From Prevotella ihumii (GTDB lineage: Bacteria; Bacteroidota; Bacteroidia; Bacteroidales; Bacteroidaceae), in NCBI RefSeq assembly GCF_900155655.1, contig NZ_LT706987.1, positions 2,087,371 to 2,151,370 on the forward strand: a DNA stretch of 64,000 nt, in the 5' to 3' direction. The notes beneath the pieces were generated by a model. It had not been told where the DNA came from. It searched no databases and saw nothing but the letters and a program-made list of their open reading frames with translations. The position numbers and the translations under genes were made by a program. Numbering within the stretch: the first letter of the stretch is position 1; every line of letters begins with the position of its first letter. Below are positions 1 through 8,171 of the stretch, piece after piece.

Positions 1-12
1 CTTCAAATAACA

Positions 13-53
13 AATAACCCTTATATGCTGCCAGACATATAAGGGTTATTTAT
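13..53. terminator. Intergenic hairpin, probable terminator of the GH92 remnant
   Basis: AATAACCCTTATATG at 13-27 pairs perfectly with CATATAAGGGTTATT at 36-50, leaving an 8-base loop. It lies downstream of the minus-strand GH92 fragment. The T-runs on both sides are weak, so efficiency is uncertain. Confidence 0.6.
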
Positions 54-158
54 TGGTGTGAAAGGCGGCTAATACTGGATGCTTACGGCAGGAAATTGCC
101 TGGCTACCAAACATCCATTATGTTTTCAATATCAAAAGAACAAAACCGCAGTTGATGT

Positions 159-490
159 TTATGGACGACGGTCGGTCATGAAGAACTCCAGCGTGCCGCC
201 GGCCATGATATCCTTGTAATCAATGTACAGCTTGTTGTAGAGTTTGCCGTTGAACTTGATATGGCTGACATACATGTTCTTCGGACTGTTGCCATGCGCC
301 AGGATGGTAAACGTCTTGCCATGTCCCACATTCACCTCAGCCTTGTCAAACAAAGGCGAGCCAAACATATACTTTCCGCCAGAGGGTTCCACCTGATAGA
401 TGCCCATGGACAACAAGATGTACCAGGCCGACATCTGTCCAACATCCTCGTTTCCGCTCAGACCATCGAAGTCGTTATGGTAGGGCATTT
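159..490 (-). pseudogene. C-terminal remnant of a GH92 alpha-mannosidase
   Basis: The last ~109 codons of this frame match the C-terminal end of glycoside hydrolase family 92 exo-alpha-mannosidases. Visible motifs are NDFDGLSGNEDVGQMSAWY, GSPLFDKAEV and the IMAGGTLEF tail. GH92 enzymes are usually about 700-780 residues and secreted, so over 80% of the gene is missing. Upstream of codon MPYHNDF the frame continues for 44 codons to 620, but that part does not resemble GH92 and looks like unrelated joined sequence. An insertion sequence begins about 150 bp further on. A deletion associated with the mobile element is the likely cause (inference). It is not expected to give an active enzyme, because the catalytic core is absent. 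Confidence 0.75.
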
Positions 491-641
491 CAGTTAATTC
501 CCTCTTAGAACTCTCCGAGGCAGCCAAAAACTGCATTCTTTTCCTTGGAGAAGTACCCAGAAAAAGAATATGCTGTATTATTTGTTCAAAAATCTCAAAT
601 ACTGAGTCATATGGGCACACCTGCCCTTTCCATACTATCTA

Positions 642-2160
642 TGGACTTGTAAAATTATCCTTAAGTTTTATTAGGCAGCCTTCTTCACACTCCGAGCCAT
701 CTCCCTTGCGGCAAGAATGGCAGCATTTGCTGTATGGATTCCGAAGAAGAGTAGTAGCCTCTCGCTAAACATATTGCACGCCTTGATGCGTCCAAGGCTA
801 TAGTGTTGCTTTTGATTTCCAAAGCTACCCTCCATTACCGTAGCTCTGAGGTTTCCAATAATCTTTCTCGCTATCTTGAGACATTCAGCTTCTTCTTTGG
901 GTCTTGGACCTTTTCTAGTGAAACAGGTCGTTATGCCTTTTTCAGTACACATAGTGCGGTTGGCATTGTTGGCATATATGGAATCGGCACCGACACGCTT
1001 GACTTTGATTCCCGTCAAAGATTCCTGATATTCAATACATTGCTTAAGGCGGACACCCTCGTTGAATGCCTCAAAGCTGTGGTGCTCTATGAATGATATG
1101 CCGTCTATCTGTATGTTGTTGACCTTTGCACCAAACTCTACACGCTTGTTTTCCTTGCCCCTGACAATGGGACGTAGATAGGGACGGTCGATGCTGACGA
1201 TACGGTGCTTGACTTCCTTGCCAGAGAATAGTTCTGACTGTTGGAGGCATACCTCACGCACAGCGGACAGCCGCTTTTCTTGTTCTGCCGACAGACAGAT
1301 GCAAGGACTGTACTGTTTACGCAGACGATTCCATTGGGAAAGGAGTTTGGACAGGAGCCTCAGGAGTCTTCTCCTGAGCTTGCGCGTGGACGAGGCTGTG
1401 TGCTTGCGCTGCTTGGCGTATGCAAGCCTGGCCTTGTCAATATTATTATACTTGCTTCTCGGAATACGCTCTGAAAGGTGTTTACACTCGGAGACCAGCA
1501 GAGTGTGAAGCCAATGGCAACACTCCCAGAGCAGCTTGATATCCGTAGGAAAACGCAGGTAGCTCTCGTAACAGGTTGCATCCGTCAAACATAGATCTTT
1601 ATCCTTGAGACTATCTTGCCATTTGGCGTACAATATGCTCTGAAAACTGTTTATGTCAAGAATGCGACCAAGACGATTGCGTATGGCACTTACAATCTTT
1701 CCATCCTTGATGGGACAGGAAGGGTCTAGCAGAACACCACAGAACATCTGCATGTGGATGCTTCCGTTAAACATCTCTATCAGACCATCGTCAGACAGAC
1801 CTGTGTATGACTTAAGGAACATTAGGGCAATTTCTCCTTCACCCCAGAAAAGAGGCTTGTTGCCTCGCTTGCTCTTATGGCTAAGGTTCGTATACTCTGC
1901 TGCCAACTCCTTTAGGGGGAGCTGGGAATGAATGCGTCCAAGTTCGCTTTTTGCAAAGCTTTCACGATAACTCTGTAAAAAATCGAACTCTGTAAAGGGC
2001 AAAGTTGGTGTTATATCAGAAATTTTTTGTATCTTCACGACGAATTTTTTAAGTTTTCCCCCGATTCTGCCCGTGATGGGTCGTTCGGGGGATTTTATGT
2101 AAAGGTACAAATAATATATGATACTGACAAACAATTAGTTAAGAAAATTCTGAATATCCC
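642..2160 (-). mobile_element. Insertion sequence with DDE transposase (IS1182/IS5-like, group uncertain)
   Basis: The element surrounds the transposase gene at 671-2134. Imperfect terminal inverted repeats are suggested by 642-665 (starting GGACTTGTAAAATTATCC) and the complement of 2138-2160 (starting GGGATATTCAGAATTTTC), about 13 of 23 bases identical. I see no clear target duplication, so the ends are tentative. The right-hand flank could read as the last codons of a broken gene ending near 2206 on the plus strand. Confidence 0.5.
671..2134 (-). CDS. DDE transposase of an IS1182/IS5-like element
   Basis: This is a DDE-fold transposase that moves its own element by cut-and-paste. An InsH-type N-terminal region (around GEGEIALMFLKSYTGLSDD) is followed by the catalytic segments LTDATCYES (first D), GADSIYANN (second D) and EGSFGNQK (E). 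The middle is a basic helical stretch rich in Arg and Lys. The protein appears full length with no internal stop. The annotated ATG at 2134 is doubtful. A TACCTTTA promoter-like box on the minus strand (plus 2100-2107) and a strong hairpin (2057-2093) lie inside the first 30 codons. A GTG near 2038, just before KIQKISD, may be the real start. The exact IS family cannot be fixed by eye. Confidence 0.8.
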   Translation of the reverse strand: MFVSIIYYLYLYIKSPERPITGRIGGKLKKFVVKIQKISDITPTLPFTEFDFLQSYRESFAKSELGRIHSQLPLKELAAEYTNLSHKSKRGNKPLFWGEGEIALMFLKSYTGLSDDGLIEMFNGSIHMQMFCGVLLDPSCPIKDGKIVSAIRNRLGRILDINSFQSILYAKWQDSLKDKDLCLTDATCYESYLRFPTDIKLLWECCHWLHTLLVSECKHLSERIPRSKYNNIDKARLAYAKQRKHTASSTRKLRRRLLRLLSKLLSQWNRLRKQYSPCICLSAEQEKRLSAVREVCLQQSELFSGKEVKHRIVSIDRPYLRPIVRGKENKRVEFGAKVNNIQIDGISFIEHHSFEAFNEGVRLKQCIEYQESLTGIKVKRVGADSIYANNANRTMCTEKGITTCFTRKGPRPKEEAECLKIARKIIGNLRATVMEGSFGNQKQHYSLGRIKACNMFSERLLLFFGIHTANAAILAAREMARSVKKAA

Positions 2161-2190
2161 TAACTTAGGACGGAAAACAGCGTATTACCC

Positions 2191-2226
2191 AAGGTGTTTC
2201 TAAAGATAGGATAGAAACGCCTTTTT
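2191..2226 (+). terminator. Rho-independent terminator, gene upstream lost
   Basis: AGGTGTTTCT and AGAAACGCCT pair around a short loop, followed by TTTTTG. It points along the plus strand although no plus-strand gene remains upstream. It is probably the orphan end of a gene destroyed next to the insertion sequence. Confidence 0.6.
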
Positions 2227-2344
2227 GTGTATATTTATTCTTTTGTTTCGTAGTGGTTTAACACTTAAATTAGCAAAGTGGAACGAATAAAAAGCGTATA
2301 AATACCCTCTTTTTCTAATGTCTGCATCCCTTCGTTTCAAAACA

Positions 2345-2430
2345 TATATGTTTGGCAGGATCATAGTTCAACTTTGAGGAGGTGAAAGTTGAACTATGAG
2401 GTCGTGAAAGTTGAACTATAAGAAGTGAAA
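2345..2430. repeat. ACATATATGT / GTTGAACTTTG module repeat, copy A
   Basis: The run contains ACATATATGT, then ATAGTTCAACTTTG, then two AAAGTTGAACTAT copies separated by short purine-rich spacers. Related arrangements occur at 22940-23000, 47450-47530 and 61190-61255. The wider non-coding stretch 2230-2742 also shares a pattern with those near 23.1 and 61.4 kb (for example AATTTAGCCCACTTTTCTG and GTATTTAAC). The only open frame there (2545-2745) is low-complexity and not convincing. Confidence 0.6.
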
Positions 2431-2913
2431 AAGTCTATTTTCCTTCTTGTTTTAGTTCTATTTGTTGTTTTTAATAGCATATATTTCTGTGTTAATTACT
2501 CTTATATTACCTTGGTCTTTTCTTCATTTTGCATAAATAACTGATTGATAGTACATTATGTCATTCTGAAATTTAGCCCACTTTTCTGTATTACACCTCT
2601 TTTTGTTTTGTATGAGCGAAATATGTGCTGTGTATTTAACGTAAAAGTGAATAGTTTTAATGTTTATTGGTTGTATTTATACGCTTCTTGTGGGTTCTTT
2701 TCCTATTCTGATACAGTTTTAACCCTTATGGGCTACTCTTTTTAATCCAAATCGGTCGTCAGACCAGTCGGACCAGTCGGACCAGTCGGACGTGTCAGAC
2801 AAGTCCGACTGGTCCGACTGGTCTAACGACCTCTAAGTTTGCAGAAGAATGCGACGCAGTCGCATAAACATTAAATAATCAAGGTAAAACTATGATTGCT
2901 AAAGACAGTTTCG

Positions 2914-2921
2914 TACCTTTG
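2914..2921 (+). promoter_or_regulatory. TAnnTTTG promoter of the IS110 non-coding RNA
   Basis: TACCTTTG matches the Bacteroidetes -7 element, with a TTG at 2895-2897 as a possible -33 element. Start of transcription would be near 2928, just before the first guide-like segment. It lies inside the element, so it travels with it. Confidence 0.55.
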
Positions 2922-2927
2922 TTGTAA

Positions 2928-3111
2928 AAAGGTAGAATCGGTCTGTCGAAGAGGTAAACCAGCTAACGACCCAGCTAAAAGCTATAAATCGTTTCGGACC
3001 TCATCGACATAGTTGCAAAGACCAGATAGAAAGTTATCGACACGAAGCCTATTTAGAGTTCCAGTCCATACAACTATCGACCAATTCTACTTAATAAAAT
3101 TGTACAAATAT
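2928..3111 (+). ncRNA. Candidate bridge RNA of the IS110 element
   Basis: IS110 elements of the IS621 type encode a ~180-nt RNA upstream of the recombinase, with one loop pairing to target DNA and one to donor DNA. Here AATCGGTC (2936-2943) is the complement of GACCGATT in the target, and CTAACGACC (2963-2971) equals the target's left half. Further on, ATAGAAAG (3026-3033) equals the element's right end (4173-4180). TTAGAG (3053-3058) is the complement of CTCTAA at its left end (2831-2836). The last two are enclosed by a stem of ATAGTTG (3009-3015) and CAACTAT (3071-3077). The boundaries are estimates, and the pairing orientation in each loop was not modelled. Confidence 0.7.
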
Positions 3112-4137
3112 ATGAAGAATTTATTTATCGGAGTTGATTTTTCGAAAGAAAAAGTTGATGTGGCTATCATTTTTGCAGACGGTCTGACAGAAACGGCCCC
3201 AAGAGTGTTCAACGAGTTCAAGACAACAGTGTCTGGCTACAAGCAACTGGTCAAGTGGGTGGAGAAGAATTCCTACGGCATCGATCCTTCCCTGTGGCTC
3301 TTCTGCGGTGAAAATACTGGCGACTACAGCAAAGGACTATGCAACTTCCTCTACGGCAAAGGCTACGACATGTGGCTTGAGAACGCCAAGAGCATCAAGG
3401 ACGCATCAGGTCTCAGACGATTGAAGTCTGACCGCGCCGACGCCTCGATGATTGCAGAATACGCTATGAGAAATCACGACAAAGCCGTTATGTACGAGCC
3501 ACTTAGCGAGTCACTTGCACAACTACGAGAGCTGTTTCTGTATCGTCAAATGGTGGTACGCCATAGATGCAGCTTTCAGGTGCGTAGAGGCGAGAAGAAG
3601 CTCACTATGGAGAAATCGCCTATCAAGACGATGATCTCGCAGAGCGGAAGGCATATCCTGTCAGAACTCAACAAGGAAGTAGAGAAGATAGACAAGCGAA
3701 TCGCCGAGCTCATTAAGTCGGACGAAGAGCTCACCGAGGTGTTCACAATCGTGACCTCGGTGCCTGGCATAGGAACGCAGAACGCTGTCTGTCTGATGGT
3801 GTATACAGACAACTTCCGTCGTTTCAACTACGACTCGCGCAAGATTGCCTGCTATTACGGCTTAGCCCCATTCGGAAAAGACTCTGGCACCAGTGTGCAT
3901 TCTGATCCGCATGTACATTATATGGCGAACCGCCAGATAAAGGCCATGCTGACACAAGTTGCACTGGCTGCCGTCAAATTCAATCCCGTTATGGCGAGGT
4001 ACTATATGCGCCTCGTGGAACGCGGAAAGAAGAAGCAAGTTGCATTGAACAATGTCAAGAACAAACTTGTGCATTTGGTCACAGCAATGGTTAGAAACCG
4101 CCAAACATTCACCCCTGAATATAAAATCTCAGCATAA
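3112..4137 (+). CDS. IS110-family transposase/recombinase
   Basis: This 341-residue protein has the IS110 layout: an N-terminal RuvC-like DEDD domain opening with FIGVDFSKEKVDVA (first Asp), then a helical spacer. The C-terminal Transposase_20 domain follows, with VTSVPGIGTQNA (HhH-like) and ACYYGLAPFGKDSGTS carrying the conserved serine region. The reading frame is open from 3013, but the ATG at 3112 gives the expected MKNLFIGVDFS start. The upstream extension would run through the candidate bridge RNA, so it is rejected. The gene appears intact, so the element may be active. The protein is expected to act together with the RNA encoded just upstream. Confidence 0.93.
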   Translation: MKNLFIGVDFSKEKVDVAIIFADGLTETAPRVFNEFKTTVSGYKQLVKWVEKNSYGIDPSLWLFCGENTGDYSKGLCNFLYGKGYDMWLENAKSIKDASGLRRLKSDRADASMIAEYAMRNHDKAVMYEPLSESLAQLRELFLYRQMVVRHRCSFQVRRGEKKLTMEKSPIKTMISQSGRHILSELNKEVEKIDKRIAELIKSDEELTEVFTIVTSVPGIGTQNAVCLMVYTDNFRRFNYDSRKIACYYGLAPFGKDSGTSVHSDPHVHYMANRQIKAMLTQVALAAVKFNPVMARYYMRLVERGKKKQVALNNVKNKLVHLVTAMVRNRQTFTPEYKISA

Positions 4138-4360
4138 ATTGAAAATAATGGTCAAAACATTTGGATATTAACATAGAAAGCGATTTGGGTTAAACAGAAA
4201 TGTGTATAAAGCGTAGCTCTTAACTCGTATGTTTACCACTGATTGCGGGCGAAGAGACGATGCTTGGGAAACCAACTTCTAATACATATTAATCAGATTT
4301 AGGTATTTCGTAAGTTGTTAATAACTAACTTATTAAGGTAAAATGTTACTGATTTAATTA

Positions 4361-4378
4361 ATTAGAATACGTCTAAAT
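4361..4378. promoter_or_regulatory. Putative metal-regulator operator TTAGA-N5-TCTAA
   Basis: TTAGAATACGTCTAA (4362-4376) is a 5+5+5 palindrome about 55 bp upstream of the promoter of the TonB-dependent receptor gene. The same TTAGA-N5-TCTAA form lies upstream of feoAB at 47926-47940. TTTAGGTATT also recurs near both genes (4298, 4398, 47978). Regulator unknown; a Fur- or DtxR-type protein is inferred. Confidence 0.5.
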
Positions 4379-4428
4379 AGATTTATTTTTCCTTAGTTTT
4401 AGGTATTGCGTATCTGTTTACAAAGTTC

Positions 4429-4436
4429 TACCTTTG
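4429..4436 (+). promoter_or_regulatory. TAnnTTTG promoter of the TonB-dependent receptor gene
   Basis: TACCTTTG lies about 110 bp before the ATG at 4545. The resulting leader would be about 100 nt and ends in the AAACCATTAACTACTAAG type of sequence often seen before Bacteroidetes outer-membrane genes. Confidence 0.6.
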
Positions 4437-4544
4437 CACCCAGAATAGGGAAAGGTGTATATCCTACCTATCTAAAAGTTGTAATATATATAGTAATACT
4501 AAGGTTGCAATACTGTAACAAAAACCATTAACTACTAAGAAAAA

Positions 4545-6899
4545 ATGATGGAACAAAACTACAAAAAAAACTACAAGCCACTACAGCTACTCTTTATGCT
4601 GATGTTGGCTATTTTACCTTCGGTAGCATTGGCAAAGGGAGAAGCTAAGACCAATGCCACAATTATGGGAACTGTAAAAGAACGCAATACCTCCGAACCC
4701 CTTATGCGAGCTACGGTGCGCATTTTAGGCACGTCAGTGGTGAGCGTAACCGACTTGGAGGGCAAATACCATATAGAAGATGTGCCTGAAGGCGAGCAGC
4801 GAATAGAAGTGCGATTGCAAGGCTATCACGCTGTTACCCAGACAATAACAGTGGTTGCTAACGAAATGCAGACCCTCAATTTCGAATTAGACAACGACGA
4901 AATATCATTAGATGAGGTGGTGGTATCGTCAAATCGCAGTGTGGCTTTGCGCAGAAATGCCCCCACGTTAGTGAATGTTATTGATACCCGAATGTTCAAT
5001 ATGACCAATTCGCAATGTTTGGGTCAAGGACTGAATTTCCAACCGGGTGTGCGCACCGAAGACAATTGTGCCAACTGTGGCTTTTCGCAAGTACGAATTA
5101 ATGGTTTGGACGGTCATTACTCTCAAATTCTTATCGACTCACGCCCCGTATTCTCTGCTTTGCAAGGTGTGTACGGCTTAGAGCAAATTCCTGCTAATAT
5201 GATAGAGCGCGTAGAAGTGGTACGTGGTGGCGGTTCAGCCCTTTTCGGTTCGTCAGCCATAGGTGGAACTATCAACATCATAACCAAAGAGCCGTTGAGC
5301 AATTATGCTGAAATGGCACACACCTTCTCTGCTTTTGAAGGTGGAAAAACGTTTGAGAACAACACCACGCTCAACACCTCTATCGTGTCTAATAATAATA
5401 AGGTGGGATTTTCTATCTATGGACACAGTCGCAACCGAGGCGGATACGACCGTGACCAAGACGGATTTACCGACTTGCCGAAGCTGATTAACAAAACTAT
5501 CGGTATGAGTGCTTTCCTACGGCTGAACAATTATTCACGTCTGAAAGTGCAATACCACGCCTTGAACGAGTTTCGCCGTGGTGGCAACAACTTGCATCTG
5601 CCTGTGCACGAAGCTAATATTTCAGAAAAGTTGGACCACAATATCAATGGCGGAACATTGAACTACGACCTCTTTACCCCTAACGGACAGAACCATTTCA
5701 CGGCTTACACTTCGTTCCAAAATGTGGCTCGCGACAGCTATTATGGCGGTACGGGCGATGGCTCGGACGAGAGCAAGGCAGAGGCATTAAAGGCATATAG
5801 CACCACAAAAGACTTGAACGTGATGGGCGGTGCGCAATATGTGCACAATTTTGATAAAATGCTCTTTATGCCAGCCGACCTCACCATAGGTGCGGAATAT
5901 ACCTACGACAGACTGAAAGACCACTCGTTGGGCTATGATATTATGACCAAACAAGCGGTGCGTACAGGAAGCGTGTTGTTTCAGAACGAATGGAAAACCG
6001 ACCAGTGGGGCATTCTCTTGGGCGGACGATTTGACAAGCACAACCTCATAGAGCACCTTATTTTCAGTCCACGTGTCAATTTGCGTTACAACCCTACAAA
6101 GGATATTCATTTGCGACTGACATACGCTGGTGGTTTTCGTGCACCCCAAACCTTTGATGAAGACCTGCATACAAGTATGGCAGGCGGGGAACGCATAAAA
6201 ACAAAGTTGGCAAAAGGACTGAAAGAAGAACGCTCTAATAGTGTGAGCCTTTCTGCCGATATGTACCATACCTTTGGACGTGTGCAAGCCAACTTGTTGG
6301 TGGAGGGATTTTATACCTATCTCAACAATGTTTTTGCACAACGTGTGTTGAACGAACACGATGCCAATGGTATTCGCATTATGGAACGTTACAATGCCAA
6401 TAAGGCTGCTGTGTGGGGAATGAATATTGAGGGGAAAGCCGTGTTTGCACGTTGGTTTCAGCTGCAAAGTGGTCTCACCTTGCAACGTAGTGAATACAAA
6501 GAAGCTGTAGAATGGGATGAGGATGCACCTGCCGAAAAGAAATTCCTCCGTACACCGAATGTCTATGGTTACTTCACGGCACAGTCGTCGCCTGTCAAGA
6601 ACTTTTCGATAGTACTGTCGGGCAACTATACGGGCAAAATGCTTGTGGGGCACGCAGCAGGTTCGGGAGTAGAGAAACCTGTGGCTGTAAATGTGCCTTC
6701 GTTTATGGTGTTGAGCCTGAAGATGAACTATGACTTCCAACTCTATAAACAGGTGAAAACCCAGCTCTACCTTGGTATTCAGAACATTGGCAATGCCTAT
6801 CAGAAAGACATAGACAAGGGTTGGAATCGTGATGCGTCCTATATTTATGGTCCATCACTTCCACGCTGTTTCTACGTGGGAATGAAGTTAATGTATTGA
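4545..6899 (+). CDS. TonB-dependent outer-membrane receptor, probably for an iron or other metal ligand
   Basis: A 784-residue active-transport receptor of the outer membrane. A signal peptide ends near ALA-KGEA (~residue 31). It is followed by a carboxypeptidase-regulatory-like (CarboxypepD_reg) domain at ~38-118 (ATIMGTVKERNTSEPL). The plug spans ~125-240, with VEVVRGGGSALFGSSAIGGT near its end, and the remainder is a beta-barrel ending in an aromatic residue (KLMY). The plug contains NCANCGF, a paired-cysteine motif seen in one Bacteroidetes receptor subgroup. Substrate cannot be read directly. The operator-like palindrome shared with feoAB points to metal or heme uptake (inference). No SusD partner follows, which argues against glycan import. 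Energy would come from an ExbB/ExbD system such as the one at 38-40 kb. Confidence 0.85.
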   Translation: MMEQNYKKNYKPLQLLFMLMLAILPSVALAKGEAKTNATIMGTVKERNTSEPLMRATVRILGTSVVSVTDLEGKYHIEDVPEGEQRIEVRLQGYHAVTQTITVVANEMQTLNFELDNDEISLDEVVVSSNRSVALRRNAPTLVNVIDTRMFNMTNSQCLGQGLNFQPGVRTEDNCANCGFSQVRINGLDGHYSQILIDSRPVFSALQGVYGLEQIPANMIERVEVVRGGGSALFGSSAIGGTINIITKEPLSNYAEMAHTFSAFEGGKTFENNTTLNTSIVSNNNKVGFSIYGHSRNRGGYDRDQDGFTDLPKLINKTIGMSAFLRLNNYSRLKVQYHALNEFRRGGNNLHLPVHEANISEKLDHNINGGTLNYDLFTPNGQNHFTAYTSFQNVARDSYYGGTGDGSDESKAEALKAYSTTKDLNVMGGAQYVHNFDKMLFMPADLTIGAEYTYDRLKDHSLGYDIMTKQAVRTGSVLFQNEWKTDQWGILLGGRFDKHNLIEHLIFSPRVNLRYNPTKDIHLRLTYAGGFRAPQTFDEDLHTSMAGGERIKTKLAKGLKEERSNSVSLSADMYHTFGRVQANLLVEGFYTYLNNVFAQRVLNEHDANGIRIMERYNANKAAVWGMNIEGKAVFARWFQLQSGLTLQRSEYKEAVEWDEDAPAEKKFLRTPNVYGYFTAQSSPVKNFSIVLSGNYTGKMLVGHAAGSGVEKPVAVNVPSFMVLSLKMNYDFQLYKQVKTQLYLGIQNIGNAYQKDIDKGWNRDASYIYGPSLPRCFYVGMKLMY

Positions 6900-6907
6900 T
6901 TTTCTTA

Positions 6908-6951
6908 AAGGAGTTATTGCTCGTGCCTCTCTTAACCCTTTCTAACTCCTT
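6908..6951. repeat. AAGGAGTTA...TAACTCCTT hairpin
   Basis: AAGGAGTTA (6908-6916) pairs with TAACTCCTT (6943-6951) just after the receptor gene. The same outer arms, with AACCC and TTC before the second arm, flank the family H repeat at 47269. That copy therefore seems to be inserted into a hairpin of this kind. Confidence 0.5.
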
Positions 6952-6963
6952 AAAATACCTCCT

Positions 6964-7167
6964 TAAACCCAAATCAATCATTAGCCCGCAAAGGCTTTTT
7001 AAAGCGTTTAGATGTTATGCTTTTCTTCGTCTTTGCACCTTATTTTGGCTCTTTTCGTTTGTTTTTTCAGTTGTTTAGCTCGCTAAACGTCTTCAAAAAC
7101 AACCAAAAAATAGCTCAAAATAAGCTCGCAAATCTCGAAGAAGTCTAACGACCGATTTGGGTTAAAC
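6964..7167. repeat. Family L interspersed repeat, copy 1
   Basis: About 204 bp bounded by TAAACCCAAATC and GATTTGGGTTAAAC arms, with GTTTAGCTCGCTAAAC (7073-7088) at the centre of a long imperfect hairpin. Near-identical copies lie at 18707-18910 and, inverted, at 24249-24452. The right arm supplies the stop codon of the adjacent SDR gene (7162-7164). It probably also acts as a bidirectional terminator between converging genes. Confidence 0.85.
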
Positions 7168-7884
7168 TTTCATCTTTCTCCAAATCCAATTTGGAAGAAT
7201 AGACCATAAAGTGGTGATAATGCTCCAACGGGTGTCTATCACCACTTTATGTTTACGCTTGTTGAGTGCTTTGATGATGCTTTTCGCCACCTTTTCGGGT
7301 TGCATTAGCAAAGGGAAATGCGTACCACTAAGGAGTTCGGTATCGACAAACCCTGGTTGGATATTGGTAAAATGTGTCTTTAGTTTTCGTTTTAATGCTT
7401 GCTGTTCTAACGCCTGAATATAAGTGGTTTGCATCGCTTTTGTAGCCGAATAGGCTGGGGCAGCGCCCAATCCCTTGGTGCCTGCAATAGACGAGATACA
7501 CGCAATGTGTCCTTCTGCGTTATTATCAGCAAAATAGCGGAACGCAAAACCCATCATACGTGTGAATGCAAGTGCATTAGTCTGTATGGTTTTTAGCTCT
7601 TTCTCCTCCTCTAAGTTAGGATTTTGCCAACCTATACCAACCGAATAAAAGAACAAGTCTATACCTCCCATCTCCTCAATGAGTTCGGCACACAAGGCAG
7701 TGGCGTTCTCTTGGTTCACATCTATTGCTTTTGTTGTTACTCTTTCAGAAGCTAAAGCCTTTATTTTGTCTAACAATTCTGTTCTGCGAGCAGCTACGCC
7801 AACAGTCCACCCTTGAGCAATGAGCTGTTCTGCTACGGCTTTTCCTATGCCCGAAGATGCGCCTAATATGATGCAACGTTTCAT
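7162..7884 (-). CDS. Short-chain dehydrogenase/reductase (SDR)
   Basis: A 240-residue NAD(P)-dependent oxidoreductase of the classical SDR type. It has the nucleotide-binding GASSGIG at residues ~8-14, an Arg-Arg pair after the second strand (AARRTE, favouring NADPH), the catalytic Ser in CISSIAG and the YSATK (YxxxK) active-site motif. The C-terminal IWRKMKV is hydrophobic-basic and may touch the membrane. The substrate cannot be told from sequence. A minus-strand TAATTTTG box (plus 7908-7915) is a plausible promoter. The stop codon lies inside the arm of the family L repeat, so the natural C-terminus may have been changed slightly by repeat insertion. Confidence 0.88.
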   Translation of the reverse strand: MKRCIILGASSGIGKAVAEQLIAQGWTVGVAARRTELLDKIKALASERVTTKAIDVNQENATALCAELIEEMGGIDLFFYSVGIGWQNPNLEEEKELKTIQTNALAFTRMMGFAFRYFADNNAEGHIACISSIAGTKGLGAAPAYSATKAMQTTYIQALEQQALKRKLKTHFTNIQPGFVDTELLSGTHFPLLMQPEKVAKSIIKALNKRKHKVVIDTRWSIITTLWSILPNWIWRKMKV

Positions 7885-8097
7885 AATCAGTATATTTTAT
7901 TCAATTTCAAAATTAACAATTTGTTAGCATATAATATGAATAGGTGTGACGATTTCAGGTTAAACTTCATTAAAACGTTATTTTTGCTGTGTTTTGAGCC
8001 TTTGTTTAGGGTAATATAACACTTAGATTTGTAAGGTGCAGTTTGCAAAATTGCATATTTTTCTTAATTTTTCTTGCATTTAATTGATTTATTTTTG

Positions 8098-8105
8098 TAA
8101 CTTTG
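8098..8105 (+). promoter_or_regulatory. TAnnTTTG promoter of the nuo operon
   Basis: TAACTTTG with TTG at 8074-8076 as a likely -33 element. It would start a leader of about 60 nt before nuoA, and no other good promoter is seen before the operon ends at 18569. Confidence 0.65.
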
Positions 8106-8171
8106 CCACGTTTAAAAAACATCTTATACTTTACACATTAGCGAAATAATAATAGCTATATAAATATTTAT

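Larger units (their letters stand above)
2832..4181 (+). mobile_element. IS110-family insertion sequence
   Basis: About 1,350 bp, typical for IS110. It has no terminal inverted repeats and no target duplication, as is usual for the family. The ends are fixed by the interrupted family H arm: CTAACGAC[C] on the left and [C]GATTTGGG on the right, with one shared C. The transposase occupies 3112-4137. About 280 bp of non-coding DNA lies before it and only ~44 bp after, which is the IS110-group rather than the IS1111-group layout. Confidence 0.85.
2743..4196. repeat. Family H repeat copy 1, split by the IS110 element
   Basis: The left part (2743-2831) has the arm AATCCAAATCGGTCGTC and then 9-bp units of the type GACCAGTCG. 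It ends in CTGGTCTAACGACC. The missing arm end GATTTGGGTTAAAC is found at 4182-4195, on the far side of the transposon. Removing 2832-4181 restores a complete palindromic element like those at 31247, 47269 and elsewhere. Confidence 0.85.

Noticed and set aside
2545-2745. 66-codon ORF between the two insertion sequences
   Set aside because: Composition is Tyr/Phe/Cys-rich and it lies within a decayed repeat; no start signals.
3013-3111. N-terminal extension of the IS110 recombinase
   Set aside because: IS110 proteins start at the FIGVDFSK strand; the extension lies in the candidate RNA.
4197-4428. Cobalamin riboswitch upstream of the TonB-dependent receptor
   Set aside because: Searched by eye for the B12-box and partner motifs; ACCACTG and GGGAAACC occur but not in a convincing order or with the conserved box.
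5787-6740. 317-codon antisense ORF within the receptor gene
   Set aside because: It is a codon-bias shadow of the plus-strand receptor, His/Cys-rich with no domain.
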